Shown piece after piece: positions 42,335 to 50,660 of a stretch of DNA of 64,000 bases (positions are counted from its first letter, which is position 1; every line of letters begins with the position of its first letter). The notes beneath the pieces are model-generated. The model had not been told where the DNA came from. It saw nothing but the letters and a program-made list of their open reading frames with translations, and ran no database searches. The translations under genes were made by a program, and so were the position numbers. This DNA comes from Arcobacteraceae bacterium. GTDB taxonomy: Bacteria > Campylobacterota > Campylobacteria > Campylobacterales > Arcobacteraceae. The stretch is from positions 62,001-126,000 of the forward strand of contig JAIOSF010000021.1 of assembly GCA_021107755.1 (NCBI GenBank), read 5' to 3'.

Positions 42335-43129
42335 ATGGCTAAACAAAACTGTCCAGATTGTCCTAAATGTTTACCAGGTTGGTTAGTACAATTTGGTGAC
42401 TTGATGTCACTATTATTATGTTTTTTTATTTTACTTTTATCAATGGCAACAATGGATAAAAAAAAAGTTGAAGAATATTTTGAAATCATGAGGCGAAGTA
42501 TGGGATTTTTACAAGGTTCCACTGATACTGCCGAAGCAGAAATTGAATCTTTGTCAGCTTTTCATGCCGATAAAAGTGACTCTGGAAGTGGTGATGATAA
42601 TGGACAAAATTCAGAAGCTGCGGATATATCACAAAAAGTTGAAGAGGTAACTCAAGAATTTAATGATACAAGTGATGATCCAAATAAAAAAGTGGAGATG
42701 ACAATGAAAGGGAATAATGAGTTTACACTTGATATCCCATCTTCATTAATGTTTACTGAGGGTGAATATACTTTAGAAAATCCAAATGCAAAAAGATTTA
42801 TTAATAAACTAACAAAAGTTTTAAAAACAATGACGCAACAGTTTGATATTGAGGTTGCTGGACATACAGGATCTAACTACTTACGCAGTGATGGGATTCC
42901 AAGAGACTCTTGGGATTTATCAGCTTTAAGAGCAATATCTGTAGTAAAAGAGTTAATCAAAAATCAAATGGATCCAGCAACACTTAAAGTAAGTGCATTT
43001 GGTTCATATAGACCAAAGAGTGATGATGCTTTTGAAAATAGACGAGTAGAATTAAGATTTGTTTCGACAAGTCAAAACAATAGTCGTATGGCACAAGAGG
43101 AAAACTTCTTTGATAGGATAGAGGAATAA
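42335..43129 (+). CDS. motB: MotB, flagellar stator protein
   Basis: 264 residues. N-terminal Cys-rich NCPDCPKC, then GWLVQFGDLMSLLLCFFILL with the proton-carrying Asp22 in the single membrane helix, a plug or linker, and a C-terminal OmpA-like peptidoglycan-binding domain (FDIEVAGHTGSNY, LSALRAISVVKELI, RRVELRF). Partner of MotA. The Asp suggests a proton- or sodium-driven stator; the ion cannot be told. Confidence 0.96.
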   Translation: MAKQNCPDCPKCLPGWLVQFGDLMSLLLCFFILLLSMATMDKKKVEEYFEIMRRSMGFLQGSTDTAEAEIESLSAFHADKSDSGSGDDNGQNSEAADISQKVEEVTQEFNDTSDDPNKKVEMTMKGNNEFTLDIPSSLMFTEGEYTLENPNAKRFINKLTKVLKTMTQQFDIEVAGHTGSNYLRSDGIPRDSWDLSALRAISVVKELIKNQMDPATLKVSAFGSYRPKSDDAFENRRVELRFVSTSQNNSRMAQEENFFDRIEE

Positions 43130-43140
43130 AGGGGATAACT

Positions 43141-43437
43141 ATGGAAATCAATAATCAATTTTTAGATATAAACAGTATTAAGCCAAAATCTTATGACAAT
43201 TTACAAAATAAAAATCTCAAAGATGATAAAGCATTACGAGATGTTTGTAATAATTTTGAAGCTTTTTTTATGAATCAAATACTTAATACATCTTTAAAGT
43301 CTAGCAATATAGCAGGTGAGGGAACGGGTTCCGAAATTATTAAAGGGATGTATACAGATGCATTATCTCAAAAATCTTCAGGAAGTCTAGGAATTAGTGA
43401 TATGTTATATAAATTTTTAAGCGAGAAAAAATCATGA
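43141..43437 (+). CDS. flgJ: FlgJ-like rod-binding protein (no muramidase domain)
   Basis: 98 residues with the rod-capping domain: LRDVCNNFEAFFMNQILNTSL, then SEIIKGMYTDALSQKSSGSLGISDMLY. The C-terminal glycosidase found in enterics is absent, as is usual in Campylobacterota. It overlaps the next gene by four bases. Confidence 0.88.
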   Translation: MEINNQFLDINSIKPKSYDNLQNKNLKDDKALRDVCNNFEAFFMNQILNTSLKSSNIAGEGTGSEIIKGMYTDALSQKSSGSLGISDMLYKFLSEKKS

Positions 43438-43811
43438 TAGAAACTACAGTTGAACAATTAAAAATGATTGTAAGTGAAATGCACAATTCAATTATGTTAG
43501 ATATAGAAGATGTAAAAAAAGCAAGACATGAGAGTTTAGTTCAACGAAATAATGTAAAGTTAGACCTTATGGACAAGTTAACAGAATTAAAACAAGTGCT
43601 TAATGAAGAGTTATCAAGCGAATATCAAAAAGGTGTAGATATAACTGTTTATAAAAGTTCTATTGATGAACTAGAAGCACAATTAGGTGAACTTTATAGA
43701 GCTAATGGTAAACTAGCCTCAATTGTTCTCCCTGTAAAAGAGATGTATAAAGAGATTATAGATGAGTTAACAACTCAAAATGGTGGAGCATTAGTAGAGG
43801 TGATGGCATAG
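43434..43811 (+). CDS. FlgN-like helical chaperone (tentative)
   Basis: 125-residue, all-helical acidic protein (MIETTVEQLKMIVSEMHNSI, LMDKLTELKQVLNEELS). Size, helix content and place after flgJ fit FlgN, chaperone for hook-filament junction proteins; sequence match is weak. Overlaps flgJ by four bases and the next gene by one. Confidence 0.6.
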   Translation: MIETTVEQLKMIVSEMHNSIMLDIEDVKKARHESLVQRNNVKLDLMDKLTELKQVLNEELSSEYQKGVDITVYKSSIDELEAQLGELYRANGKLASIVLPVKEMYKEIIDELTTQNGGALVEVMA

Positions 43812-44218
43812 TGTTTCGAAATATTTTATATAAATTATTATTGTTTTGTATTCCATTTGTACTCTTTGGAAATGAGATAAGTATTGTACCAATTGCAAAT
43901 AAAAATATAAATTATAAGTCAAAAATTTATTCGCACGATGTACGACTTATACAAGAAAATCAAAAATTTAAGTGTAAAAAGTATTTAAATGTGATAGATT
44001 TAAAGAAAAATAAATATTATGCACTTCATTATATTGCAAAAGATAGAGCTATATGTGCTGAAGATGTTTTTATACCTAAGTCTAATACAATTAGGTTTAA
44101 GTTTGGAAATCTTGAGATAGAAAGAGAAGGTACTATAGTAAAAGAAACTGATGAATATATAAAAATTAAGAGTTTAGACGGTACAATAGATAAGATATAT
44201 AAAGATGGAAGAAATTAA
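43811..44218 (+). CDS. Small exported protein, possibly a reduced FlgA-like protein
   Basis: 135 residues with a signal peptide (1-20, ending at LFGNE). The C-terminal part, RFKFGNLEIEREGTIVKETDEYIKIKSLDG, resembles the last strands of FlgA, the P-ring chaperone, but the protein is about half FlgA length. GTG start overlaps the previous stop by one base; flhF starts right after its stop. Function uncertain. Confidence 0.5.
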   Translation: MFRNILYKLLLFCIPFVLFGNEISIVPIANKNINYKSKIYSHDVRLIQENQKFKCKKYLNVIDLKKNKYYALHYIAKDRAICAEDVFIPKSNTIRFKFGNLEIEREGTIVKETDEYIKIKSLDGTIDKIYKDGRN

Positions 44219-45370
44219 ATGAAAATGCTCTCGTTTTTAGGTGAATCACCTACAAAAGCTTTACAGAATGCTCAAAAAGAGTGTGGACCTGATGCTGTAG
44301 TGATATCTACTAAAAAAATCTCATCTGATGGTAAAAATAGTGTAAATATGTATGAAATCACAGTTGCTCTAGAAGAGGAGTATGATAGTAGTAAAAAAAT
44401 ATCAAAACAAAAAGTAGTAAATACACATTCAAAAGAAAATCCTAAAAATATGGATGCTCAGTTTTATGATTTTAGAGCAGAAATTGAGAATATGCAAGAG
44501 TCTTTATCTCGTGTTCAGAAAACTCTTTGGGAACCTAAAAGCCAATTATATGATTTAGTTATTCCACCAGAATTTATAGATATATATACATTATTTGAAG
44601 ATAATGAATTTGATCCTGAAATGACTTATAGTATATTAAAGAAAACTATAGAGCAATTACCAATTGCAATGAAGTCTAATCCAGAAAAAATTAAAAATTT
44701 CTTTAAATTGATTTTGCGAAGAGTAATTGCTATTAAACATGAAGTTCCATTAAGAGTTCATCAAAGAAAAGTGATGATGTTTGTAGGACCAACAGGTGTA
44801 GGAAAAACAACAACAATATCAAAGCTTGCTGCAAGATATGCTTATAAGTTAGGGATTAATTATAAAGTTGGAATTATCACTTTGGATTCATTTCGAGTTG
44901 GAGCTGTTGAACAGTTACGAGCTTATACAAATATAATGAGGTTACCACTAGAGGTAGTGAAAAAACCTGAAGAGTTAAGTGAGGCAATTATGAGACTAAA
45001 AGATTGCCATTATATTTTGATTGATACAGCAGGTGGAAGTCAGTATGATATGGATAAAATTGAACTTATCAATCAATATCAACAAAATGCTACAGAAACT
45101 CCAATAGAAAAAATGTTAGTGATGCCAGCAAATGTTAAAACAACAGACCTTTATGAGATTTATAATAGTTATTCAACTTTACATATACATAATTTAATTT
45201 TTACAAAGTTAGATGAAACTATAAGTTATGGTAATTTAATATCTTTTGCACATAAAACAAAAAAATCTATTTGTTATTTATCTGTAGGACAAAATGTACC
45301 AGATGATCTCCATGAAGCGAGTAGTGAGTATTTGATTGATTGTTTTATGAATAAAAAACACAACGCTTAA
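44219..45370 (+). CDS. flhF: FlhF, SRP-type GTPase for flagellar placement
   Basis: 383 residues. N-terminal basic domain (MLSFLGESPTKALQNAQKEC), a middle helical part, then a SRP-type NG domain with FVGPTGVGKTTTISKLAARY, LDSFRVGAVEQLRAY, IDTAGGSQYD and FTKLDETISYGN. Sets where and how many flagella form, with FlhG encoded next. Confidence 0.95.
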   Translation: MKMLSFLGESPTKALQNAQKECGPDAVVISTKKISSDGKNSVNMYEITVALEEEYDSSKKISKQKVVNTHSKENPKNMDAQFYDFRAEIENMQESLSRVQKTLWEPKSQLYDLVIPPEFIDIYTLFEDNEFDPEMTYSILKKTIEQLPIAMKSNPEKIKNFFKLILRRVIAIKHEVPLRVHQRKVMMFVGPTGVGKTTTISKLAARYAYKLGINYKVGIITLDSFRVGAVEQLRAYTNIMRLPLEVVKKPEELSEAIMRLKDCHYILIDTAGGSQYDMDKIELINQYQQNATETPIEKMLVMPANVKTTDLYEIYNSYSTLHIHNLIFTKLDETISYGNLISFAHKTKKSICYLSVGQNVPDDLHEASSEYLIDCFMNKKHNA

Positions 45371-45381
45371 AGGTATATATT

Positions 45382-46197
45382 TTGTTTGACAAAATATCGC
45401 AACAAGCAAATAAGCTTGTATCAATTACAAAAAAGCATAATAGAAATTCTAAAACAAAAGTTGTAGTAATAACATCAGGTAAAGGGGGTGTTGGAAAATC
45501 AACACTCACTTCAAATATAGCTTATTTGTTATCAAGGCAAGGTAAAAATGTTGCAGTACTTGATGCTGATATAGGATTAGCAAATCAACAAGTATTATTT
45601 GATATAAAACCACAAAAAACTTTCTTTGATTATTTAGAAGGTATATGTGAACTAGAAGAGATATTTTTAGAAACAGGGTACAATGGAGTAACATTAATTG
45701 CTGGCAAAAGTGGTTATCAGTATGGAAAAATAAATAATAGTATGATATTTTCTAGAGTAGTAGATGATATACTAGATTTAAATAGATATGATATTTTACT
45801 AATTGATACGGGTGCAGGGATTAATGAACATGTACAAGAATTTTTAAATTTAACAGATGATATTTTAGCGATAACCACAACAGATCCTAGTGCTTTAACG
45901 GATGTTTATGCACTTTTAAAGATGATAAGTTTAAAAAAAGAGAAGCTAATGTTATGTTTTAATTATACTTCAAAATATGAAATTGGGGAAACAATAACCA
46001 AATCCATAACAAATTTGGCGCTAAAAAATAAACTTAATAGAAAATTTATGGTACAATATATGGGAAATGTAAGTGAGATGAAGAGTATTGCAATTACCGG
46101 TAGATTAAGAAAACTGTTTACCAAAGAGTTAAAGCAAGAAATAGCATCTCAAGAGTTGCGTATGGTAGTGGACAATTTAATAAAGCAAATAGGGTAA
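45382..46197 (+). CDS. flhG: FlhG (FleN/YlxH), MinD-type ATPase for flagellar number
   Basis: 271 residues with the deviant Walker A VITSGKGGVGKSTLTSN, AVLDADIGLANQQ, LIDTGAGI and ITTTDPSALTDVYAL. Acts with FlhF. TTG start 11 bases after flhF. The activation helix expected at the N-terminus (DKISQQANKLVSI, with Gln residues) is present. Confidence 0.95.
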   Translation: MFDKISQQANKLVSITKKHNRNSKTKVVVITSGKGGVGKSTLTSNIAYLLSRQGKNVAVLDADIGLANQQVLFDIKPQKTFFDYLEGICELEEIFLETGYNGVTLIAGKSGYQYGKINNSMIFSRVVDDILDLNRYDILLIDTGAGINEHVQEFLNLTDDILAITTTDPSALTDVYALLKMISLKKEKLMLCFNYTSKYEIGETITKSITNLALKNKLNRKFMVQYMGNVSEMKSIAITGRLRKLFTKELKQEIASQELRMVVDNLIKQIG

Positions 46198-46204
46198 AGT
46201 AATT

Positions 46205-46537
46205 ATGAAGACGGAAGAATTTTCAAAACATTTATTACAAAGTCGAATATTTGATACATATGTTGGTGCTGTTTTTTTTGGTACAGTTATATTTTTTGTT
46301 TTAAACTCATCTTTTTATACACCTTTAGAGATGATGATAGCAATTGTATTTATAACAATATTATTTAAAGGACTAGCTAATATTATGATATCCATGACTA
46401 TCTCTTTATTTAATTTATCAAATGAACAAGACAGAGTTGAGTTTGAAAAGTCATCAAATAGCTTGGAGTCACTGGTAAATGATTTAGCTATCCAAGAAGC
46501 CGCAACACAAAGTAATAAAACTATAAAAAATGGTTAA
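46205..46537 (+). CDS. Small membrane protein of the flagellar island (unknown)
   Basis: Not recognised. 110 residues with two hydrophobic helices (about 19-36 and 42-65) and a polar C-terminus rich in Ser, Asn and Glu. It is seven bases after flhG and ten before fliE, so it is expected to be made with motor-basal-body proteins. Confidence 0.7.
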   Translation: MKTEEFSKHLLQSRIFDTYVGAVFFGTVIFFVLNSSFYTPLEMMIAIVFITILFKGLANIMISMTISLFNLSNEQDRVEFEKSSNSLESLVNDLAIQEAATQSNKTIKNG

Positions 46538-46547
46538 AGGATAAAGT

Positions 46548-46874
46548 ATGAAATTAACAGAAGTAACAAATTCATTCAGTGGTATAAATAAAAATTCTTT
46601 ATTAAATTCAGTTATAAGTGGTGGAGATAACCCTCAAAATCAACAGTCAAATAGTGAATCTTTTGCGCAAATTTTAAAACAGTCTGTTAATGAAGTAAAT
46701 AATTCGCAAGTACAAGCATACAATGCTATGGAAGATATAGCAACAGGTAAAGTACAAAATTTACAAGAAGCAGTACAAAAAATAGAAGAAGCTGAGCTTA
46801 GCTTAAAACTTGGGTTAGAAGTTAAAAATAAAGCACTAAGTGCATATAAGCAAGTAATGGCAATGCAAATATAA
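46548..46874 (+). CDS. fliE: FliE, MS-ring to rod junction protein
   Basis: 108 residues with the FliE C-terminal pattern: SFAQILKQSVNEVNNSQ, GKVQNLQEAVQKIEEAELSLKL and LEVKNKALSAYKQVMAMQI. Followed by flgC, its usual neighbour. Confidence 0.94.
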   Translation: MKLTEVTNSFSGINKNSLLNSVISGGDNPQNQQSNSESFAQILKQSVNEVNNSQVQAYNAMEDIATGKVQNLQEAVQKIEEAELSLKLGLEVKNKALSAYKQVMAMQI

Positions 46875-46901
46875 TTTAGTTAGATTCTAAAGGAGTTTCA
46901 A

Positions 46902-47357
46902 ATGGGTTTTTTTGATGGATATAATGTAGCAACATCAGGTATGAGTGCTCAAAGAGAGAGAATTAATATTGTAAGTTCAAATATTGCAAACTCTCAAACT
47001 ACACATTCTAAAGATGGTGGACCTTACAAAAAACAAAATGTTGTTTTTGAAGAGGTACTACTTGAAACAAATAATAAACTAAATAAAAATAATAAAGTAC
47101 ATGAAGATGAAAATCAATTGTCTTTAAAAGGGGTTGGAGTTAGAGAAATTATAGAGGCAAAAAGTGAACCTATAATGAAATATGAACCCACACATCCAGA
47201 TGCAAATAAAGATGGCTATGTGGCTTATCCAAATATAAACCCTGTGATTGAAATGGTTGATTTAATAGAAGCTATGAGATCTTACGAAGCAAATGTTTCA
47301 GCATTTAAAACACAAAAAGATTTAGATACTAAAACGCTTGATATAATTAAAACATAG
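46902..47357 (+). CDS. flgC: FlgC, flagellar rod protein
   Basis: 151 residues with the axial N-terminus GYNVATSGMSAQRERINIVS, SSNIANSQTTHSKDGGPYKK and the C-terminal MVDLIEAMRSYEANVSAFKTQ. AAGGAG ribosome site. Between fliE and fliK. Confidence 0.95.
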   Translation: MGFFDGYNVATSGMSAQRERINIVSSNIANSQTTHSKDGGPYKKQNVVFEEVLLETNNKLNKNNKVHEDENQLSLKGVGVREIIEAKSEPIMKYEPTHPDANKDGYVAYPNINPVIEMVDLIEAMRSYEANVSAFKTQKDLDTKTLDIIKT

Positions 47358-47366
47358 GATATAGTC

Positions 47367-48827
47367 ATGTCTGTAGATATTTTATCAAATCTTAGTAAAG
47401 AGGTAGTATCAAAAAAAGGTGTAGTTACAGATTCAAAAGTGGAAACTCCTGCAAAAAAAGAGGGAAGTTCTTTATTTGATTCTTTAATGAAAGATATTCA
47501 AAAAGATAAACAAACTACACCTACAGAAAATAAAAAAACTACTGAAAAATCAGAAAGTAAAGAAAGTAAATCTGATCAAACTAAAACTAAAGAGGGAAAC
47601 CTAGAAGCATCAAAAAAAGTTACTGATGGATTAGTTGACTTAGTTGTTGATAAAGCAAAAGACAAATCCAAAAAAGAGATATCCTCTACAAAAAATGTAG
47701 AAACTACAGAGAAAGCAACAGAATCAAAAAACAATGAAGATATTAAATCAAAAGTAGATGCAAATGCAAAAATAATTAAAGAAGCAGTTGAAGATATAAA
47801 AAGTGAGATATCAAAGGTTGAAAATACTCAAGAAAATGGAGTATTCACTGGGAATACAAAAAATACTAATGAGGGAAGTATAAAAGAAAATTCTAAAGGT
47901 ATTCTCAATCAAAATCAATATTTAGCAAATGACAAAGTTAGTAAAGATGATTCTTCAATAGATGGAAAAACAACTTTATTGGCAAATGGATTTTTAAATA
48001 GTCAACAAAAGAATAAACAAACTGTTTCTTTAACACAAGTTTCAAATGCAAGAGAGAATATAGAAAAGAATAAAACTGTAAAATCTGTAAAAGATAGTGC
48101 TAATATGTTAGATTTAAATATTGAAAAAGTTGATGTTGAGCATAGTGACAAAAGTGGAAAAGTAGAGAAAATAGATATATTAAGTAAGCAAGACAAAGAG
48201 TCTCAACTACAAATGATTCAAAATAGAGGATTAAGTAGATTTCTCATGGAGAAAGATACTATGATAAATAATGAGCAACTTATTAAAAATGCAGAGTTAG
48301 AAAAAGTATCTTCTATAGATTCACAAGTACAAAAAGAGAAAAATGTTATGCTAAATGTTCCTCAAACAGTAGTGGAAACAATACAAAGTAAAATTATTGG
48401 TGCACAACAAAAAGTTGGAAGTTTTATGAGTGAAGTTGCACGAAATATGTATCTTAATTATAAACCACCATTTACGGCATTTCGAATGAACTTAAATCCT
48501 GCAAATTTAGGAAGCATAGCAGTTGTAATGAGAGCTAGCAAAACTGATAATAGCATAAGTGTAAGTATGAATATGAATAATAATTCTACAATGGAAGTTT
48601 TCGCAGAAAACAAAACTGCTTTACAAACAGCACTGCAAAAACAACTTGGAGAGAATTCTAATGTTACTTTAAATTTTGATATGCAAGATAGTAGTACAGG
48701 TGAACAATTTGGACAATCTAGCCAAAATAACAATTCTAATGGACACAATAACACAAGTAACACTTCTGAAGAACCTACAAATACAATTATTGAGGAAGAA
48801 AATACAGAAGAATTAGACTATATGTAG
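47367..48827 (+). CDS. fliK: FliK, hook-length control protein
   Basis: 486 residues. The N-terminal 330 are Lys/Ser/Thr/Glu-rich and disordered-looking, as in a molecular ruler; the C-terminal region has the FliK-C signature FRMNLNPANLGSIAVVM and ALQTALQKQLGENSNVTLNF. Rules hook length together with FlhB, encoded two genes on. Confidence 0.88.
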   Translation: MSVDILSNLSKEVVSKKGVVTDSKVETPAKKEGSSLFDSLMKDIQKDKQTTPTENKKTTEKSESKESKSDQTKTKEGNLEASKKVTDGLVDLVVDKAKDKSKKEISSTKNVETTEKATESKNNEDIKSKVDANAKIIKEAVEDIKSEISKVENTQENGVFTGNTKNTNEGSIKENSKGILNQNQYLANDKVSKDDSSIDGKTTLLANGFLNSQQKNKQTVSLTQVSNARENIEKNKTVKSVKDSANMLDLNIEKVDVEHSDKSGKVEKIDILSKQDKESQLQMIQNRGLSRFLMEKDTMINNEQLIKNAELEKVSSIDSQVQKEKNVMLNVPQTVVETIQSKIIGAQQKVGSFMSEVARNMYLNYKPPFTAFRMNLNPANLGSIAVVMRASKTDNSISVSMNMNNNSTMEVFAENKTALQTALQKQLGENSNVTLNFDMQDSSTGEQFGQSSQNNNSNGHNNTSNTSEEPTNTIIEEENTEELDYM

Positions 48828-48839
48828 GAGAGGAGAAGC

Positions 48840-49595
48840 TTGCAACAGTTAATCGCATTATTAGATCAACAAACTGTTTTAGCTTTTTTACTTTTATTGG
48901 GTAGAATTCTCGCTTTCATGGCATTTATGCCTATTGTAGGTCACAAAACAGTTAATCCTACAATTAGAATTGCTATCTCTTTTTATTTAACAGTTTTCTT
49001 ATTTCCTTTAATTGATTATGACAAAAGTTTAATTAATCAAGATACTTTTTTATTAGCGTTAATAAGTGAAGTAACATTAGGTCTTGTTGCTTCATTTTTA
49101 GTTCAAATAATTTTTTCTGCTGTACAAATTATAGGAGATTTGATAGGATATGCGACAGCATTATCAATGGCAAATATGTTTGATCCAGCTACTGGTACAC
49201 AACAAGGTATTATCAGTAGATTTTTATATATGGTGATTTTAGTTATATATTTAGAATCAGGAATGTATGAGATTACCATATATATGTTAGCAACCAGTTT
49301 TGGGCATATATCCTTGGGGACATTTGATCTTTTTAGTTATGATGGTATTTTATATGCATCTGCTGAGATAAATAGGATGTTCGCATTTGCATTTTCATTT
49401 GCATTTCCACTATTTTTTATTGGTTTTATACTAGATGTGTATTATGGATATGGTACTAAGTCTATGCCTGCATTTTCACCATTTGTTGTAACTTTTCAGA
49501 TAAAGTTTGCATTAATTATGGTTTTTATGATGTTTGGTATGGAGATATTTGTAGATAGTTTTACAGCTTATTTTACAAATAAATTTGAGGGATAA
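48840..49595 (+). CDS. fliR: FliR, flagellar export gate protein
   Basis: 251 residues with six or so membrane helices; LLLGRILAFMAFMPIVGHK, LISEVTLGLVASFLVQIIF, IIGDLIGYATALSMANMFDPATG. Core of the export gate with FlhB (next gene) and FliP/FliQ, which are not in this window. TTG start, preceded by AGGAGAGGAG. Confidence 0.95.
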   Translation: MQQLIALLDQQTVLAFLLLLGRILAFMAFMPIVGHKTVNPTIRIAISFYLTVFLFPLIDYDKSLINQDTFLLALISEVTLGLVASFLVQIIFSAVQIIGDLIGYATALSMANMFDPATGTQQGIISRFLYMVILVIYLESGMYEITIYMLATSFGHISLGTFDLFSYDGILYASAEINRMFAFAFSFAFPLFFIGFILDVYYGYGTKSMPAFSPFVVTFQIKFALIMVFMMFGMEIFVDSFTAYFTNKFEG

Positions 49596-49601
49596 TATAT
49601 T

Positions 49602-50645
49602 ATGGCTGATGAGCAAGAAAAAACAGAAGAACCCACCTCCAAGAAAATAGAAGATGCCAAAAAAGAGGGAAATGTCTCAAAATCTGCTGAAGTACCAGGG
49701 GCAGCAATTCTATTTTTTAGTTCTATTTATTTATTATTTTTTGGTGATCCCGTATTTTTAGAGATTCAAAAAATGATGTATTTTATCTATTCTTTTATTG
49801 GGCAAGAGATGGATGGAAGAACTTATTTTGCTATATCTTCAACAATAATGACAACGATAATTTATGCATTGTTTCCACTTTTTGTATTAATATTATTATT
49901 AGCAGTAATATTTAATGTGATGCAATTTGGATTTATAACAACACCATTAAAAATAGAATTAAATAAAATTGATCCAATTAGTGGATTTAAAAATGTGTTT
50001 AGTATGAAAAAAGCAATTGAGGCATTTAAACTAACAGCTAAACTAACAATAATATTTATAGTAATGGTAATTATATTTGCCATCATTTGGGATGCAGTTC
50101 TAGCAATGATGGATAAAAGTATTAGAGCAGCATTAGATGCAATGATTGAACTTACAGTCTATTTTTTATTAACAATTCTATTTATTATAATCCTTTTTGC
50201 TATAATAGATTTCTTTTTTACACGATATTATTATTTAAAGCAATTAAGAATGTCAAAACAAGAGATAAAAGATGAACATAAGCAAATGGAAGGGGATCCA
50301 ATTGTAAAAAGTAGGATTAGACAAATTCAGATGAAAATGTCTAGACAAAGAATGATGGCAGATGTTCCCGAGGCAGATGTAGTTATAACAAATCCAACAC
50401 AATATGCAGTTGCATTAAAATATGATAATGAAAAATCAGATGCACCTGTTGTAATTGCAAAAGGGATTAATTTTTTAGCATTAAAAATAAAAGAGATAGC
50501 AAATGAGAGTAAAATTCCAATAGTTGAAGACCCTGCATTGGCTAGAGCTTTATATGAACAAGTAGAGGTTGATGAAAAAATACCAGAAGGCTTTTATAAG
50601 GCTATTGCAGAAATTTTTACTTTTGTGTATAATCTAAATAAATAA
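49602..50645 (+). CDS. flhB: FlhB, export specificity switch, with variant NPTQ site
   Basis: 347 residues: four membrane helices, then a cytoplasmic domain with MSKQEIKDEHKQMEGDP and the cleavage region VVITNPTQYAVALKYD. The autocleavage motif NPTH is NPTQ here (Asn264-Gln267; codon CAA at 50400-50402). Asn-Pro needed for cleavage is kept; the missing His may change its rate. The switch acts with FliK. Confidence 0.95.
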   Translation: MADEQEKTEEPTSKKIEDAKKEGNVSKSAEVPGAAILFFSSIYLLFFGDPVFLEIQKMMYFIYSFIGQEMDGRTYFAISSTIMTTIIYALFPLFVLILLLAVIFNVMQFGFITTPLKIELNKIDPISGFKNVFSMKKAIEAFKLTAKLTIIFIVMVIIFAIIWDAVLAMMDKSIRAALDAMIELTVYFLLTILFIIILFAIIDFFFTRYYYLKQLRMSKQEIKDEHKQMEGDPIVKSRIRQIQMKMSRQRMMADVPEADVVITNPTQYAVALKYDNEKSDAPVVIAKGINFLALKIKEIANESKIPIVEDPALARALYEQVEVDEKIPEGFYKAIAEIFTFVYNLNK

Positions 50646-50660
50646 AGGGTGATTAGTATA

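Noticed and set aside
47367-48400. FliK N-terminal region as a tandem repeat element
   Set aside because: It is Lys/Ser/Glu-rich low complexity typical of FliK rulers, without a regular DNA repeat.
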